A DNA stretch of 64,000 nucleotides, taken from NCBI RefSeq assembly GCF_051020985.1, contig NW_027475138.1:1488001-1552000 (forward strand), given 5' to 3'. Positions 37,307 through 49,733 of the stretch are shown in pieces. The number at the start of each line of letters is the position of its first letter. The first letter of the stretch is position 1. A model generated the notes under the pieces. The model was not told where the DNA came from. It ran no database searches and saw only the letters and a list, made by a program, of their open reading frames with translations. Both the position numbers and the translations under genes were made by a program. Origin of the DNA: Nomia melanderi (taxonomy: Eukaryota > Arthropoda > Insecta > Hymenoptera > Halictidae).

Positions 37307-37481
37307 GGAGGCCCTGGCGCATGAATCTGGCCAGCGGGAACGACCTCGGACCACCAGCGGCCGAGAAAACCACCGTCTGATGGGGCCGGACACTCAGGGT
37401 CGTGGAAAAATCCAATATATATCTGGTGATATCTCGGGTGCTATTAGAGATAGCGCAATAAACCAAAGTGAATTGTCTGCA
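37307..37481 (+). repeat. HOR monomer type e
   Basis: Diagnostics: CATAGTGCATTG at the junction before it, GAATCTGGCCAGC, and CACCAGCGGCCGAG. Most copies have GGGTCGGGG; this one has GGGTCGTGG and GTCTGATGG. Confidence 0.85.
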
Positions 37482-38181
37482 GGAGGCCCTGGCGCATGAA
37501 TCTGTGCAGCGGGAACGACCTCGGACCACCAGGGGCCGAGAAAACCGCAGTCTCATGGGGCCGGACACTCAGGGTCAGGGAAAAATCCAATATATATCTG
37601 GTGATATCTCGGGCGCTATTAGAGATAGCGCAATAAATCAAAGTGCATTGTCTGTAGGAGGCCCTGGCGCATGAATCTGTGCAGCGGGAACGACCTCGGA
37701 ACACCAGGGGCCGAGAAAACCACCGTCTCATGGGGCCGGACGCTCAGGGTCAGTGAAAAATCCAATATATATCTGGTGATATCTCGGGTGCTATTAGAGA
37801 TAGCGCATTAAACCAAAGTGAATTATCTGCAGGCGGCCCTGGCGCATGAATCTGTGCAACGGGAACGACCTCGGACCACCAGGGGCCGAGAAAACCACAG
37901 TCTCATGGGGCCGGATACTCAGGGTCAGGGGAAAATCCAATATAGATCTGGTGATATCTCGGGTGCTATTACAAATAGCGCAATAAATCATAGTGCATTG
38001 TCTGTAGGAGGCCCTGGCGCATGAATCTGGCCAGCGGGAACGACCTCGGACCACCAGCGGCCGAGAAAACCACCGTCTCATGGGGCCGGACACTCAGGGT
38101 CGGGGAAAAATCCAATATATATCGGGTGATATCTCGGGTGCTATTAGAGATAGCGCAATAAACCAAAGTGAATTGTCTGCA

Positions 38182-38706
38182 GGAGGCCCTGGCGCATGAA
38201 TCTGTGCAGCAGGAACGACCTCGGACCACCAGGGGCCGAGAAAACCGCAGTCTCATGGGGCCGGACACTCAGGGTCAGTGAAAAATCCAATATATATCTG
38301 GTGATATCTCGGGTGCTATTAGAGATAGCGCAATAAACAAAAGTGAATTATCTGCAGGAGGCCCTGGCGCATGAATCTGTGCAACGGGAACGACCTCGGA
38401 CCACCAGGGGCCAAGAAAACCACAGTCTCATGGGGCCGGATACTCAGGGTCAGGGGAAAATCCAATATAGATCTGGTGATATCTCGGGTGCTATTACAGA
38501 TAGCGCAATAAATCATAGTGCATTGTCTGTAGGAGACCCTGGCGCATGAATCTGGCCAGCGGGAACGACCTCGGACCACCAGCGGCCGAGAAAACCACGG
38601 TCTCATGGGGCCGGACACTCAGGGTCGGGGAAAAATCCAATATATATCTGGTGATATCTCGGGTGCTATTAGAGATAGCGCAATAAACCAAAGTGAATTG
38701 TCTGCA
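38182..38706 (+). repeat. a/c-d-e three-monomer HOR unit
   Basis: A 525-bp unit. The first monomer starts as type a (GCAGCAGG, ACCGCAGTC, GGACACTC) and ends as type c (GGGTCAGTGAAAAATCC, GGGTGCTATTAGAG). A chimera has removed all of b and most of c. The same form is present in super-repeat copy 2 at 47,459-47,983. Confidence 0.85.
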
Positions 38707-39406
38707 GGAGGCCCTGGCGCAGGAATCTGTGCAGCAGGAACGACCTCGGACCACCAGGGGCCGAGAAAACCGCAGTCTCATGGGGCCGGACACTCAGGGT
38801 CAGGGAAAAATCCAATATATATCTGGTGATATCTCGGGCGCTATTAGAGATAGCGCAATAAATCAAAGTGCATTGTCTGTAGGAGGCCCTGGCGCATGAA
38901 TCTGTGCAGCGGGAACGACCTCGGAACACCAGGGGCCGAGAAAACCACCGTCTCATGGGGCAGGACACTCAGGGTCAGTGAAAAATCCAATATATATCTG
39001 GTGATATCTCGGGTGCTATTACAGATAGCGCAATAAATCAAAGTGCATTGTCTGTAGGAGACGCTGGCGCATGAACCTGTTCAGCGGGAACGTTCTCGGA
39101 CCACCAGGGGCCGAGAAAACGACCGTCTCATGGGGCCGGACGCTCAGGGTCAGTGAAAAATCCAATATATATCTGGTGATATCTCGGGTGCTATTAGAGA
39201 TAGCGCAATAAACAAAAGTGAATTATCTGCAGGAGGCCCTGGCGCATGAATCTGTGCAACGGAAACGACCTCGGACCACCAGGGGCCAAGAAAACCACAG
39301 TCTCATGGGGCCGGATACTCAGGGTCAGGGGAAAATCCAATATAGATCTGGTGATATCTCGGGTGCTATTACAGATAGCGCAATAAATCATAGTGCATTG
39401 TCTGTA

Positions 39407-39756
39407 GGAGACCCTGGCGCATGAATCTGGCCAGCGGGAACGACCTCGGACCACCAGCGGCCGAGAAAACCACCGTCTCATGGGGCCGGACACTCAGGGT
39501 CGGGGAAAAATCCAATATATATCTGGTGATATCTCGGGTGCTATTAGAGATAGCGCAATAAATCAAAGTGCATTGTCTGTAGGAGGCCCTGGCGCATGAA
39601 TCTGTGCAGCGGGAACGACCTCGGAACACCAGGGGCCGAGAAAACCACCGTCTCATGGGGCAGGACACTCAGGGTCAGTGAAAAATCCAATATATATCTG
39701 GTGATATCTCGGGTGCTATTACAGATAGCGCAATAAATCAAAGTGCATTGTCTGTA
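39407..39756 (+). repeat. e-to-b junction lacking monomer a
   Basis: A type e monomer (CTGGCCAGC, CCAGCGGCC, GGGTCGGGG) is followed directly by type b (GGAACACC), with a tail AAATCAAAGTGCATTG normally found after a. The matching place in super-repeat copy 2 (about 48.7-49.0 kb) retains a complete type a. This accounts for the offset step from 9,277 to 9,452 bp between the two super-repeats. Confidence 0.82.
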
Positions 39757-40106
39757 GGAGACGCTGGCGCATGAACCTGTTCAGCGGGAACGTTCTCGGA
39801 CCACCAGGGGCCGAGATAACGACCGTCTCATGGGGCCGGACGCTCAGGGTCAGTGAAAAATCCAATATATATCTGGTGATATCTCGGGTGCTATTACAGA
39901 TAGCGCAATAAATCAAAGTGCTTTGTCTGTAGGAGGCCCTGGCGCATGAATCTGGCAAGCGGGAACGACCTCGGACAACCAGGGGCCGAGAAAACCACCG
40001 TCCCATGGGGCCGGACACACAGGGTCAGGGGAAAAGCCAATAAATATCTGGTGATATCTCGGGTGCTATTAGAGATAGCGCAATAAACCAAAGTGAATTA
40101 TGTGCA

Positions 40107-40281
40107 GGAGGCGCTGGCGCATAAATCTGTGCAGCGGGAACGACCTGGGACCACCAGGGGCCGAGAAAACCACCGACACATGGGGCCGCACTCCCAAGGT
40201 CATGTAAAAACCCAGGATGTATCTGATGATATCTCGGGTGCTATTAGAGATAGCGCAATAAACCAAAGTGAGTTATCTGCA
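40107..40281 (+). repeat. diverged E-type monomer, copy 2
   Basis: Copy of the E monomer 5,250 bp (30 monomers) downstream of copy 1. It is part of a three-monomer segment (about 39,890-40,430) that duplicates about 34,640-35,180 inside the a-e HOR tract. Confidence 0.88.
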
Positions 40282-41856
40282 GGAGGCCCTGGCGCATGCA
40301 TCTGTGCAGGGGGAACTACCTCGGACCACCAGGGGTCGAGAAAACCACCGTCTCATGGGGCCGGACACTCAGGGTCAGGGAAAAGTCAAATATATATCTG
40401 GTGATATCTCGGGTGCTATTAGAGATAGCGCAATAAACCAAAGTGAATTGTCTGCAGGAGGCCCTGGCGCAGGAATCTGTGCAGCAGGAACGACCTCGGA
40501 CCACCAGGGGCCGAGAAAACCGCAGTCTCATGGGGCCGGACACTCAGGGTCAGGGAAAAATCCAATATATATCTGGTGATATCTCGGGCGCTATTAGAGA
40601 TAGCGCAATAAATCAAAGTGCATTGTCTGTAGGAGGCCCTGGCGCATGAATCTGTGCAGCGGGAACGACCTCGGAACACCAGGGGCCGAGAAAACCACCG
40701 TCTCATGGGGCAGGACACTCAGGGTCAGTGAAAAATCCAATATATATCTGGTGATATCTCGGGTGCTATTACAGATAGCGCAATAAATCAAAGTGCATTG
40801 TCTGTAGGAGACGCTGGCGCATGAACCTGTTCAGCGGGAACGTTCTCGGACCACCAGGGGCCGAGAAAACGACCGTCTCATGGGGCCGGACGCTCAGGGT
40901 CAGTGAAAAATCCAATATATATCTGGTGATATCTCGGGTGCTATTAGAGATAGCGCAATAAACAAAAGTGAATTATCTGCAGGAGGCCCTGGCGCATGAA
41001 TCTGTGCAACGGAAACGACCTCGGACCACCAGGGGCCAAGAAAACCACAGTCTCATGGGGCCGGATACTCAGGGTCAGGGGAAAATCCAATATAGATCTG
41101 GTGATATCTCGGGTGCTATTACAGATAGCGCAATAAATCATAGTGCATTGTCTGTAGGAGACCCTGGCGCATGAATCTCGCCAGCGGGAACGACCTCGGA
41201 CCACCAGCGGCCGAGAAAACCACCGTCTCATGGGGCCGGACACTCAGGGTCGGGGAAAAATCCAATATATATCTGGTGATATCTCGGGTGCTATTAGAGA
41301 TAGCGCAATAAACCAAAGTGAATTATCTGCAGGAGGCCCTGGCGCATGAATCTGTGCAGCGGGAACGACCTCGGACCACCAGGGGCCGAGAAAACCACCG
41401 ACTCACGGGGCCGGACACTCAGGGTCAGGGGAAAATCCAATATATATCTGGTGATATCTCGGGTGCTATTAGAGATAGCGCAATAAACCAAAGTGCACTG
41501 TATGTAGGAGGCCCTGGCGCATGAATCTGGGCAGCGGGAACGACCTCGGACCACCAGGGGCCGAGAAAATCACCGTCTCATGGAGCCGGACACTCAGGGT
41601 CAGGGGAAAATCCCATATATATCTGGTGATATCTCGGGTGCTATTACAGATAGCCCAACAAATCAAAGTGCATTGTCTGTAGGAGGCCCTGCCGCATGAA
41701 TCTGTGCAGCGGGAACGACCGCGGACCACCAGGGGCCGGGAAAACCACAGTCTAATGGGGCCGGACACTCAGGGTCAGGGGAAAATTCAATATATATCTG
41801 GTGATATCTCGGGTGCTATTAGAGATAGCGCAATAAATCAAAGTGCATTGTCTGTA

Positions 41857-42031
41857 GGAGGCACTGGCGAATGAATCTGTACCGCAGGAACGACCTCGGA
41901 CCACCAGTGGCCGAGAAAATTACAGATATTCGGAATCCGTCACCCAAGGTCATGTAAAAATCCAGCATATATCTGGTGATATCTCGGGTGCTATTACAGA
42001 TAGCGCAATAAACCAAAGTGCATTGTCTGTA
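41857..42031 (+). repeat. diverged D-type monomer, copy 8 (D' form)
   Basis: D' form in the second super-repeat, exactly 9,977 bp after copy 7, sharing CTGTACCGC. Confidence 0.9.
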
Positions 42032-42135
42032 GGAGGCCCTGGCGCATGAATCTGTGCAGCGGGAACGACCTCGCACCACCAGGGGCCGAGGAAACCACCG
42101 TCTCATGGGGCCGGACACTCAGGGTCATGGAAAAA

Positions 42136-42153
42136 TCCAATATATATATCTGG
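42136..42153 (+). repeat. 177-bp monomer, TA insertion (lineage 2)
   Basis: The copy of the 32,159 monomer in the second 9-10 kb super-repeat, at an offset of 9,977 bp. Confidence 0.87.
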
Positions 42154-44133
42154 TGATATCTCGGGTGCTATTACAGATAGCGCAATAAATCAAAGTCCAT
42201 TGTCTGTAGGAGGCCCTGGCGCATGAATCTGTGCAGCGGGAACGACCTCGGACCACCAGGGGCCGAGAAAACCACCGTCTCATGGGGCCGGACATTCAGG
42301 TTCAGGGAAAAATCCAATATATATCTGGTGATATCTCGGGTGCTATTACAGATAGCGCAATAAATCAAAGTGCATTGTCTGTAGGAGGCCCTGGGGCATG
42401 AATTTGGCCAGCGGGATCGACCTCGGACCACCAGGGGCCGAGAAAACCACCGCCTCAGGGGGCCGGACACTCAGGGTCAGGGGAAAAGCCAATATATATC
42501 TGGTGATATCTCGGGTGCTATTAGAGATAGCGCAATAAACCAAATTGAATTATCTGCAGGAGGCCCTGGCGCATGCATCTGTGCAGCGGGAACGACGTCG
42601 GACCACAAGGGGCCGAGAAAACAACCGTCTCATGGGGCCGGACACTGAGGGTCAGGGGAAAATCCAATATATATCTGGTGATATCTCGGGTACTATTACA
42701 GATAGCGCAATAAATCAAAGTCCATTGTCTGTAGGAGGCCCTGGCGCATGAATCTGTGCAGCGGGAACGACCTCGGACCACCAGGGGCCGAGAAAACCGC
42801 AGTCTCACGGGGCCGGACACTCAGGGTCAGGGGAAAATCCAATACATATCTGGTGATATCTCGGGTGCTATTAGAGATAGCGCAATAAACCATAGTGAAT
42901 TATCTGCAGGAGGCCCTGGCGCATGAATCTGTGCATCGCGATCGACCTCGGACCAGCAGGTGCCGTGAAAACCACCGTCTCATGGGGCCGGACACTCAGG
43001 GTCATTGAAAAATCCAATATATATCTGGTGATATCTCGGGTGCTATTACAGATAGCGCAATGAATCAAACTGCATTGTCTGTAAGAGAGCCCGCCGCATG
43101 AATCTGTGCAGCCGGAACAACCTCGCACCACCAGGGGCCGAGAAAACCGCAGTCTCATGGGGCCGGACAGTCAGGGCCAGGGGAAAATCCAATATATATC
43201 TAGTGATATCTCGGGTGCTATTAGAGATAGCGCAATAAACCAAAGTGAATTATCTGAAAGAGGCCCTGGCGCATGAATCTGTGCAGCGGGAACGACCTCG
43301 GACCACCAGGGGCCGAGACAACCACCGTCTCATGGGGCCGGACACTCAGGGTCAGGGAAAAATCCAATATATATCTGGTGGTATCTCGGGTGCTATTACA
43401 GATAGCGCCATAAATCAAAGTGCATTGTCTGTAAGCTGCCCTGGCGCATGAATCTGGGCAGCGGGAACGACCTCGGACAACCAGGGGCCGAGAAAACCAC
43501 CGTCACATGGGGCCGGACACTCAGGGTCAGGGGAAAATCCAATATATATCTGGTGATATCTCGGGTACTATTACAGATAGCGCAATAAATCAGAGTCCAT
43601 TGTCTGTAGGAGGCCCTGGCGCATGAATCTGTGCAGCGGGAACGACCTCGGACCACCAGGGGCCGAGAAAACCGCAGTCTCACGGGGCCGGACACTCAGG
43701 GTCAGTGGAAAATCCAATACATATCTGGTGATATCTCGGGTGCTATTAGAGATAGCGCAATAAACCATAGTGAATTATCTGCAGGAGGCCCTGGCGCATG
43801 AATCTGTGCATCGCGAACGACCTCGGTCCACTAGGGGCCGAGAAAAACACCGTCTCATGGGGCCGGACATTCAGTGTCAGGGAAAAATCCAATATATATC
43901 TGGTGATATCTCGGGTGCTATTACAGATAGCGCAATAAATCAAAGTGCTTTGTCTGTAGGAGGCCCTGGCGCATGAATCTGGCAAGCGGGAACGACCTCG
44001 GACAACCAGGGGCCGAGAAAACCACCGTCCCATGGGGCCGGACACACAGGGTCAGGGGAAAAGCCAATAAATATCTGGTGATATCTCGGGTGCTATTAGA
44101 GATAGCGCAATAAACCAAAGTGAATTATGTGCA

Positions 44134-44308
44134 GGAGGCGCTGGCGCATAAATCTGTGCAGCGGGAACGACCTGGGACCACCAGGGGCCGAGAAAACCAC
44201 CGACACATGGGGCCGCACTCCCAAGGTCATGTAAAAACCCAGGATGTATCTGATGATATCTCGGGTGCTATTAGAGATAGCGCAATAAACCAAAGTGAGT
44301 TATCTGCA
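44134..44308 (+). repeat. diverged E-type monomer, copy 3
   Basis: Super-repeat copy-2 counterpart of E copy 1, at an offset of 9,277 bp. Confidence 0.88.
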
Positions 44309-47300
44309 GGAGGCCCTGGCGCATGCATCTGTGCAGGGGGAACTACCTCGGACCACCAGGGGTCGAGAAAACCACCGTCTCATGGGGCCGGACACTCAGG
44401 GTCAGGGAAAAGTCAAATATATATCTGGTGATATCTCGGGTGCTATTAGAGATAGCGCAATAAACCAAAGTGAATTATCTGCAGGAGGCCCTGGCGCATG
44501 AATCTGTGCAGCGGGAACGACCTCGGACCACCAGGTGCCGAGACAGCCACCGTCTCATGGGGCCGGACACTCAGGGTCGTGGGAAAATCCAATATATATA
44601 TGGTGATATCTCGGGTGCTATTACAGATAGCGCAATAAATCGAAGTGCATTGTCTGTAGGAGGCCCTGGCGCATGAATCTGTGCAGCGGGATCTACCTCG
44701 GACCACGAGGGACCGAGAAAACCATCGACACATGGGGCCGGACACTCAGAGTCAGGGGAAAATCCAATATAAATCTGGTGATATCTCGGGTACTATTACA
44801 GATAGCGCAATAAATCAAAGTGCATTGTCTGCAGGAGGCCCTGGCGCATAAATCTGTGCAGCGGGAACGACCTCGGACCACCAGGGGCCGAGAAAACCAC
44901 CGTCTCATGGAGTCCGACTGTCAGGGTCTGGGAAAAATCCAATATATATCTGGTGATATCTCGGGTGCTATTAGCGATAGCTCAATAAATCAAAGTGAAT
45001 TATCTGCAGGGGACCCTGTCGCATGAATCTGTGTAGCGGGAACGACCTCGGACCACCAGGGGCCGAGAAAACCACCGTCTCATGGGGCCGGACACTCAGG
45101 GTCGGGGAAAAATCCAATATATATCTGGTGATATCTCGGGTGCTATTAGAGATAGCGCAATAAACCAAAGTGAATTGTCTGCAGGAGGCCCTGGCGCATG
45201 AATCTGTGCAGCGGGAACGACCTCGGACCACCAGGGGCCGAGAAAACCGCAGTCTCATGGGGCCGGACACTCAGGGTCAGGGAAAAATCCAATATATATC
45301 TGGTGATATCTCGGGCGCTATTAGAGATAGCGCAATAAATCAAAGTGCATTGTCTGTAGGAGGCCCTGGCGCATGAATCTGTGCAGCGGGAACGACCTCG
45401 GAACACCAGGGGCCGAGAAAACCACCGTCTCATGGGGCCGGACGCTCAGGGTCAGTGAAAAATCCAATATATATCTGGTGATATCTCGGGTGCTATTAGA
45501 GATAGTGCAATAAACCAAAGTGAATTATCTGCAGGAGGCCCTGGCGCATGAATCTGTGCAACGGGAACGACCTCGGACCACCAGGGGCCGAGAAAACCAC
45601 AGTCTCATGGGGCCGGATACTCAGGGTCAGGGGAAAATCCAATATAGATCTGGTGATATCTCGGGTGCTATTACAAATAGCGCAATAAATCATAGTGCAT
45701 TGTCTGTAGGAGGCCCTGGCGCATGAATCTGGCCAGCGGGAACCACCTCGGACCACCAGCGGCCGAGAAAACCACCATCTCATGGGGCCGGACACTCAGG
45801 GTCGGGGAAAAATCCAATATATATCGGGTGATATCTCGGGTGCTATTAGAGATAGCGCAATAAACCAAAGTGAATTGTCTGCAGGAGGCCCTGGCGCATG
45901 AATCTGTGCAGCAGGAACGACCTCGGACCACCAGGGGCCGAGAAAACCGCAGTCTCATGGGGCCGGACACTCAGGGTCAGGGAAAAATCCAATATATATC
46001 TGGTGATATCTCGGGCGCTATTAGAGATAGCGCAATAAATCAAAGTGCATTGTCTGTAGGAGGCCCTGGCGCATGAATCTGTGCAGCGGGAACGACCTCG
46101 GAACACCAGGGGCCGAGAAAACCACCGTCTCATGGGGCAGGACACTCAGGGTCAGTGAAAAATCCAATATATATCTGGTGATATCTCGGGTGCTATTACA
46201 GATAGCGCAATAAATCAAAGTGCATTGTCTGTAGGAGACGCTGGCGCATGAACCTGTTCAGCGGGAGCGTTCTCGGACCACCAGGGGCCGAGAAAACGAC
46301 CGTCTCATGGGGCCGGACGCTCAGGGTCAGTGAAAAATCCAATATATATCTGGTGATATCTCGGGTGCTATTAGAGATAGCGCAATAAACCAAAGTGAAT
46401 TATCTGCAGGAGGCCCTGGCGCATGAATCTGTGCAACGGGAACGACCTCGGACCACCAGGGGCCGAGAAAACCACAGTCCCATGGGGCCGGATACTCAGG
46501 GTCAGGGGAAAATCCAATATAGATCTGGTGATATCTCGGGTGCTATTACAGATAGCGCAATAAATCATAGTGCATTGTCTGTAGGAGGCCCTGGCGCATG
46601 AATCTGGCCAGCGGGAACGACCTCGGACCACCAGCGGCCGAGAAAACCACCGTCTGATGGGGCCGGACACTCAGGGTCGGGGAAAAATCCAATATATATC
46701 TGGTGATATCTCGGGTGCTATTAGAGATAGCGCAATAAACCAAAGTGAATTGTCTGCAGGAGGCCCTGGCGCATGAATCTGTGCAGCGGGAACGACCTCG
46801 GACCACCAGGGGCCGAGAAAACCGCAGTCTCATGGGGCCGGACACTCAGGGTCAGGGAAAAATCCAATATATATCTGGTGATATCTCGGGCGCTATTAGA
46901 GATAGCGCAATAAATCAAAGTGCATTGTCTGTAGGAGGCCCTGGCGCATGAATCTGTGCAGCGGGAACGACCTCGGAACACCAGGGGCCGAGAAAACCAC
47001 CGTCTCATGGGGCCGGACGCTCAGGGTCAGTGAAAAATCCAATATATATCTGGTGATATCTCGGGTGCTATTAGAGATAGCGCATTAAACCAAAGTGAAT
47101 TATCTGCAGGAGGCCCTGGCGCATGAATCTGTGCAACGGGAACGACCTCGGACCACCAGGGGCCGAGAAAACCACAGTCTCATGGGGCCGGATACTCAGG
47201 GTCAGGGGAAAATCCAATATAGATCTGGTGATATCTCGGGTGCTATTACAAATAGCGCAATAAATCATAGTGCATTGTCTGTAGGAGGCCCTGGCGCATG

Positions 47301-49558
47301 AATCTGGCCAGCGGGAACGACCTCGGACCACCAGCGGCCGAGAAAACCACCGTCTCATGGGGCCGGACACTCAGGGTCGGGGAAAAATCCAATATATATC
47401 GGGTGATATCTCGGGTGCTATTAGAGATAGCGCAATAAACCAAAGTGAATTGTCTGCAGGAGGCCCTGGCGCATGAATCTGTGCAGCAGGAACGACCTCG
47501 GACCACCAGGGGCCGAGAAAACCGCAGTCTCATGGGGCCGGACACTCAGGGTCAGTGAAAAATCCAATATATATCTGGTGATATCTCGGGTGCTATTAGA
47601 GATAGCGCAATAAACAAAAGTGAATTATCTGCAGGAGGCCCTGGCGCATGAATCTGTGCAACGGGAACGACCTCGGACCACCAGGGGCCAAGAAAACCAC
47701 AGTCTCATGGGGCCGGATACTCAGGGTCAGGGGAAAATCCAATATAGATCTGGTGATATCTCGGGTGCTATTACAGATAGCGCAATAAATCATAGTGCAT
47801 TGTCTGTAGGAGACCCTGGCGCATCAATCTGGCCAGCGGGAACGACCTCGGACCACCAGCGGCCGAGAAAACCACGGTCTCATGGGGCCGGACACTCAGG
47901 GTCGGGGAAAAATCCAATATATATCTGGTGATATCTCGGGTGCTATTAGAGATAGCGCAATAAACCAAAGTGAATTGTCTGCAGGAGGCCCTGGCGCAGG
48001 AATCTGTGCAGCAGGAACGACCTCGGACCACCAGGGGCCGAGAAAACCGCAGTCTCATGGGGCCGGACACTCAGGGTCAGGGAAAAATCCAATATATATC
48101 TGGTGATATCTCGGGCGCTATTAGAGATAGCGCAATAAATCAAAGTGCATTGTCTGTAGGAGGCCCTGGCGCATGAATCTGTGCAGCGGGAACGACCTCG
48201 GAACACCAGGGGCCGAGAAAACCACCGTCTCATGGGGCAGGACACTCAGGGTCAGTGAAAAATCCAATATATATCTGGTGATATCTCGGGTGCTATTACA
48301 GATAGCGCAATAAATCAAAGTGCATTGTCTGTAGGAGACGCTGGCGCATGAACCTGTTCAGCGGGAACGTTCTCGGACCACCAGGGGCCGAGAAAACGAC
48401 CGTCTCATGGGGCCGGACGCTCAGGGTCAGTGAAAAATCCAATATATATCTGGTGATATCTCGGGTGCTATTAGAGATAGCGCAATAAACAAAAGTGAAT
48501 TATCTGCAGGAGGCCCTGGCGCATGAATCTGTGCAACGGAAACGACCTCGGACCACCAGGGGCCAAGAAAACCACAGTCTCATGGGGCCGGATACTCAGG
48601 GTCAGGGGAAAATCCAATATAGATCTGGTGATATCTCGGGTGCTATTACAGATAGCGCAATAAATCATAGTGCATTGTCTGTAGGAGACCCTGGCGCATG
48701 AATCTGGCCAGCGGGAACGACCTCGGACCACCAGCGGCCGAGAAAACCACCGTCTCATGGGGCCGGACACTCAGGGTCGGGGAAAAATCCAATATATATC
48801 TGGTGATATCTCGGGTGCTATTAGAGATAGCGCAATAAACCAAAGTGAATTGTCTGCAGGAGGCCCTGGCGCATGAATCTGTGCAGCAGGAACGACCTCG
48901 GACCACCAGGGGCCGAGAAAACCGCAGTCTCATGGGGCCGGACACTCAGGGTCAGGGAAAAATCCAATATATATCTGGTGATATCTCGGGCGCTATTAGA
49001 GATAGCGCAATAAATCAAAGTGCATTGTCTGTAGGAGGCCCTGGCGCATGAATCTGTGCAGCGGGAACGACCTCGGAACACCAGGGGCCGAGAAAACCAC
49101 CGTCTCATGGGGCAGGACACTCAGGGTCAGTGAAAAATCCAATATATATCTGGTGATATCTCGGGTGCTATTACAGATAGCGCAATAAATCAAAGTGCAT
49201 TGTCTGTAGGAGACGCTGGCGCATGAACCTGTTCAGCGGGAACGTTCTCGGACCACCAGGGGCCGAGAAAACGACCGTCTCATGGGGCCGGACGCTCAGG
49301 GTCAGTGAAAAATCCAATATATATCTGGTGATATCTCGGGTGCTATTACAGATAGCGCAATAAATCAAAGTGCTTTGTCTGTAGGAGGCCCTGGCGCATG
49401 AATCTGGCAAGCGGGAACGACCTCGGACAACCAGGGGCCGAGAAAACCACCGTCCCATGGGGCCGGACACACAGGGTCAGGGGAAAAGCCAATAAATATC
49501 TGGTGATATCTCGGGTGCTATTAGAGATAGCGCAATAAACCAAAGTGAATTATGTGCA

Positions 49559-49733
49559 GGAGGCGCTGGCGCATAAATCTGTGCAGCGGGAACGACCTGG
49601 GACCACCAGGGGCCGAGAAAACCACCGACACATGGGGCCGCACTCCCAAGGTCATGTAAAAACCCAGGATGTATCTGATGATATCTCGGGTGCTATTAGA
49701 GATAGCGCAATAAACCAAAGTGAGTTATCTGCA
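49559..49733 (+). repeat. diverged E-type monomer, copy 4
   Basis: Super-repeat copy-2 counterpart of E copy 2, at an offset of 9,452 bp. Confidence 0.88.

Larger units (their letters stand above)
36607..37481 (+). repeat. a-b-c-d-e five-monomer HOR unit (875 bp)
   Basis: The full higher-order unit, with five distinguishable monomers in fixed order. Other full or nearly full units begin at 38,707 and 40,457 in copy 1, and at 45,884, 47,984, 49,909 and 50,784 in and after copy 2. Corresponding monomers in different units are far more alike than neighbours within a unit, which is the defining property of an HOR. Confidence 0.9.
31330..41306 (+). repeat. super-repeat S, copy 1 (9,977 bp)
   Basis: Fifty-seven monomers that recur almost base for base from 41,307. 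The offset is 9,977 bp up to about 33.5 kb, 9,277 bp from about 34.2 to 39.5 kb, and 9,452 bp from about 39.6 kb on. The left half is a non-repeating series of distinctive monomers, for example the D' monomer, GTCTGTAAGAGAGCCCGC and GTCTGTAAGCTGCCC. The right half (from about 35.9 kb) is the a-b-c-d-e HOR. Differences I noticed from copy 2 are rare, for example GGCCGACAAAA at about 32,286 versus GGCCGAGAAAA at about 42,263, and GGACAAGCAGG versus GGACCAGCAGG at about 32,974/42,951. Confidence 0.9.
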
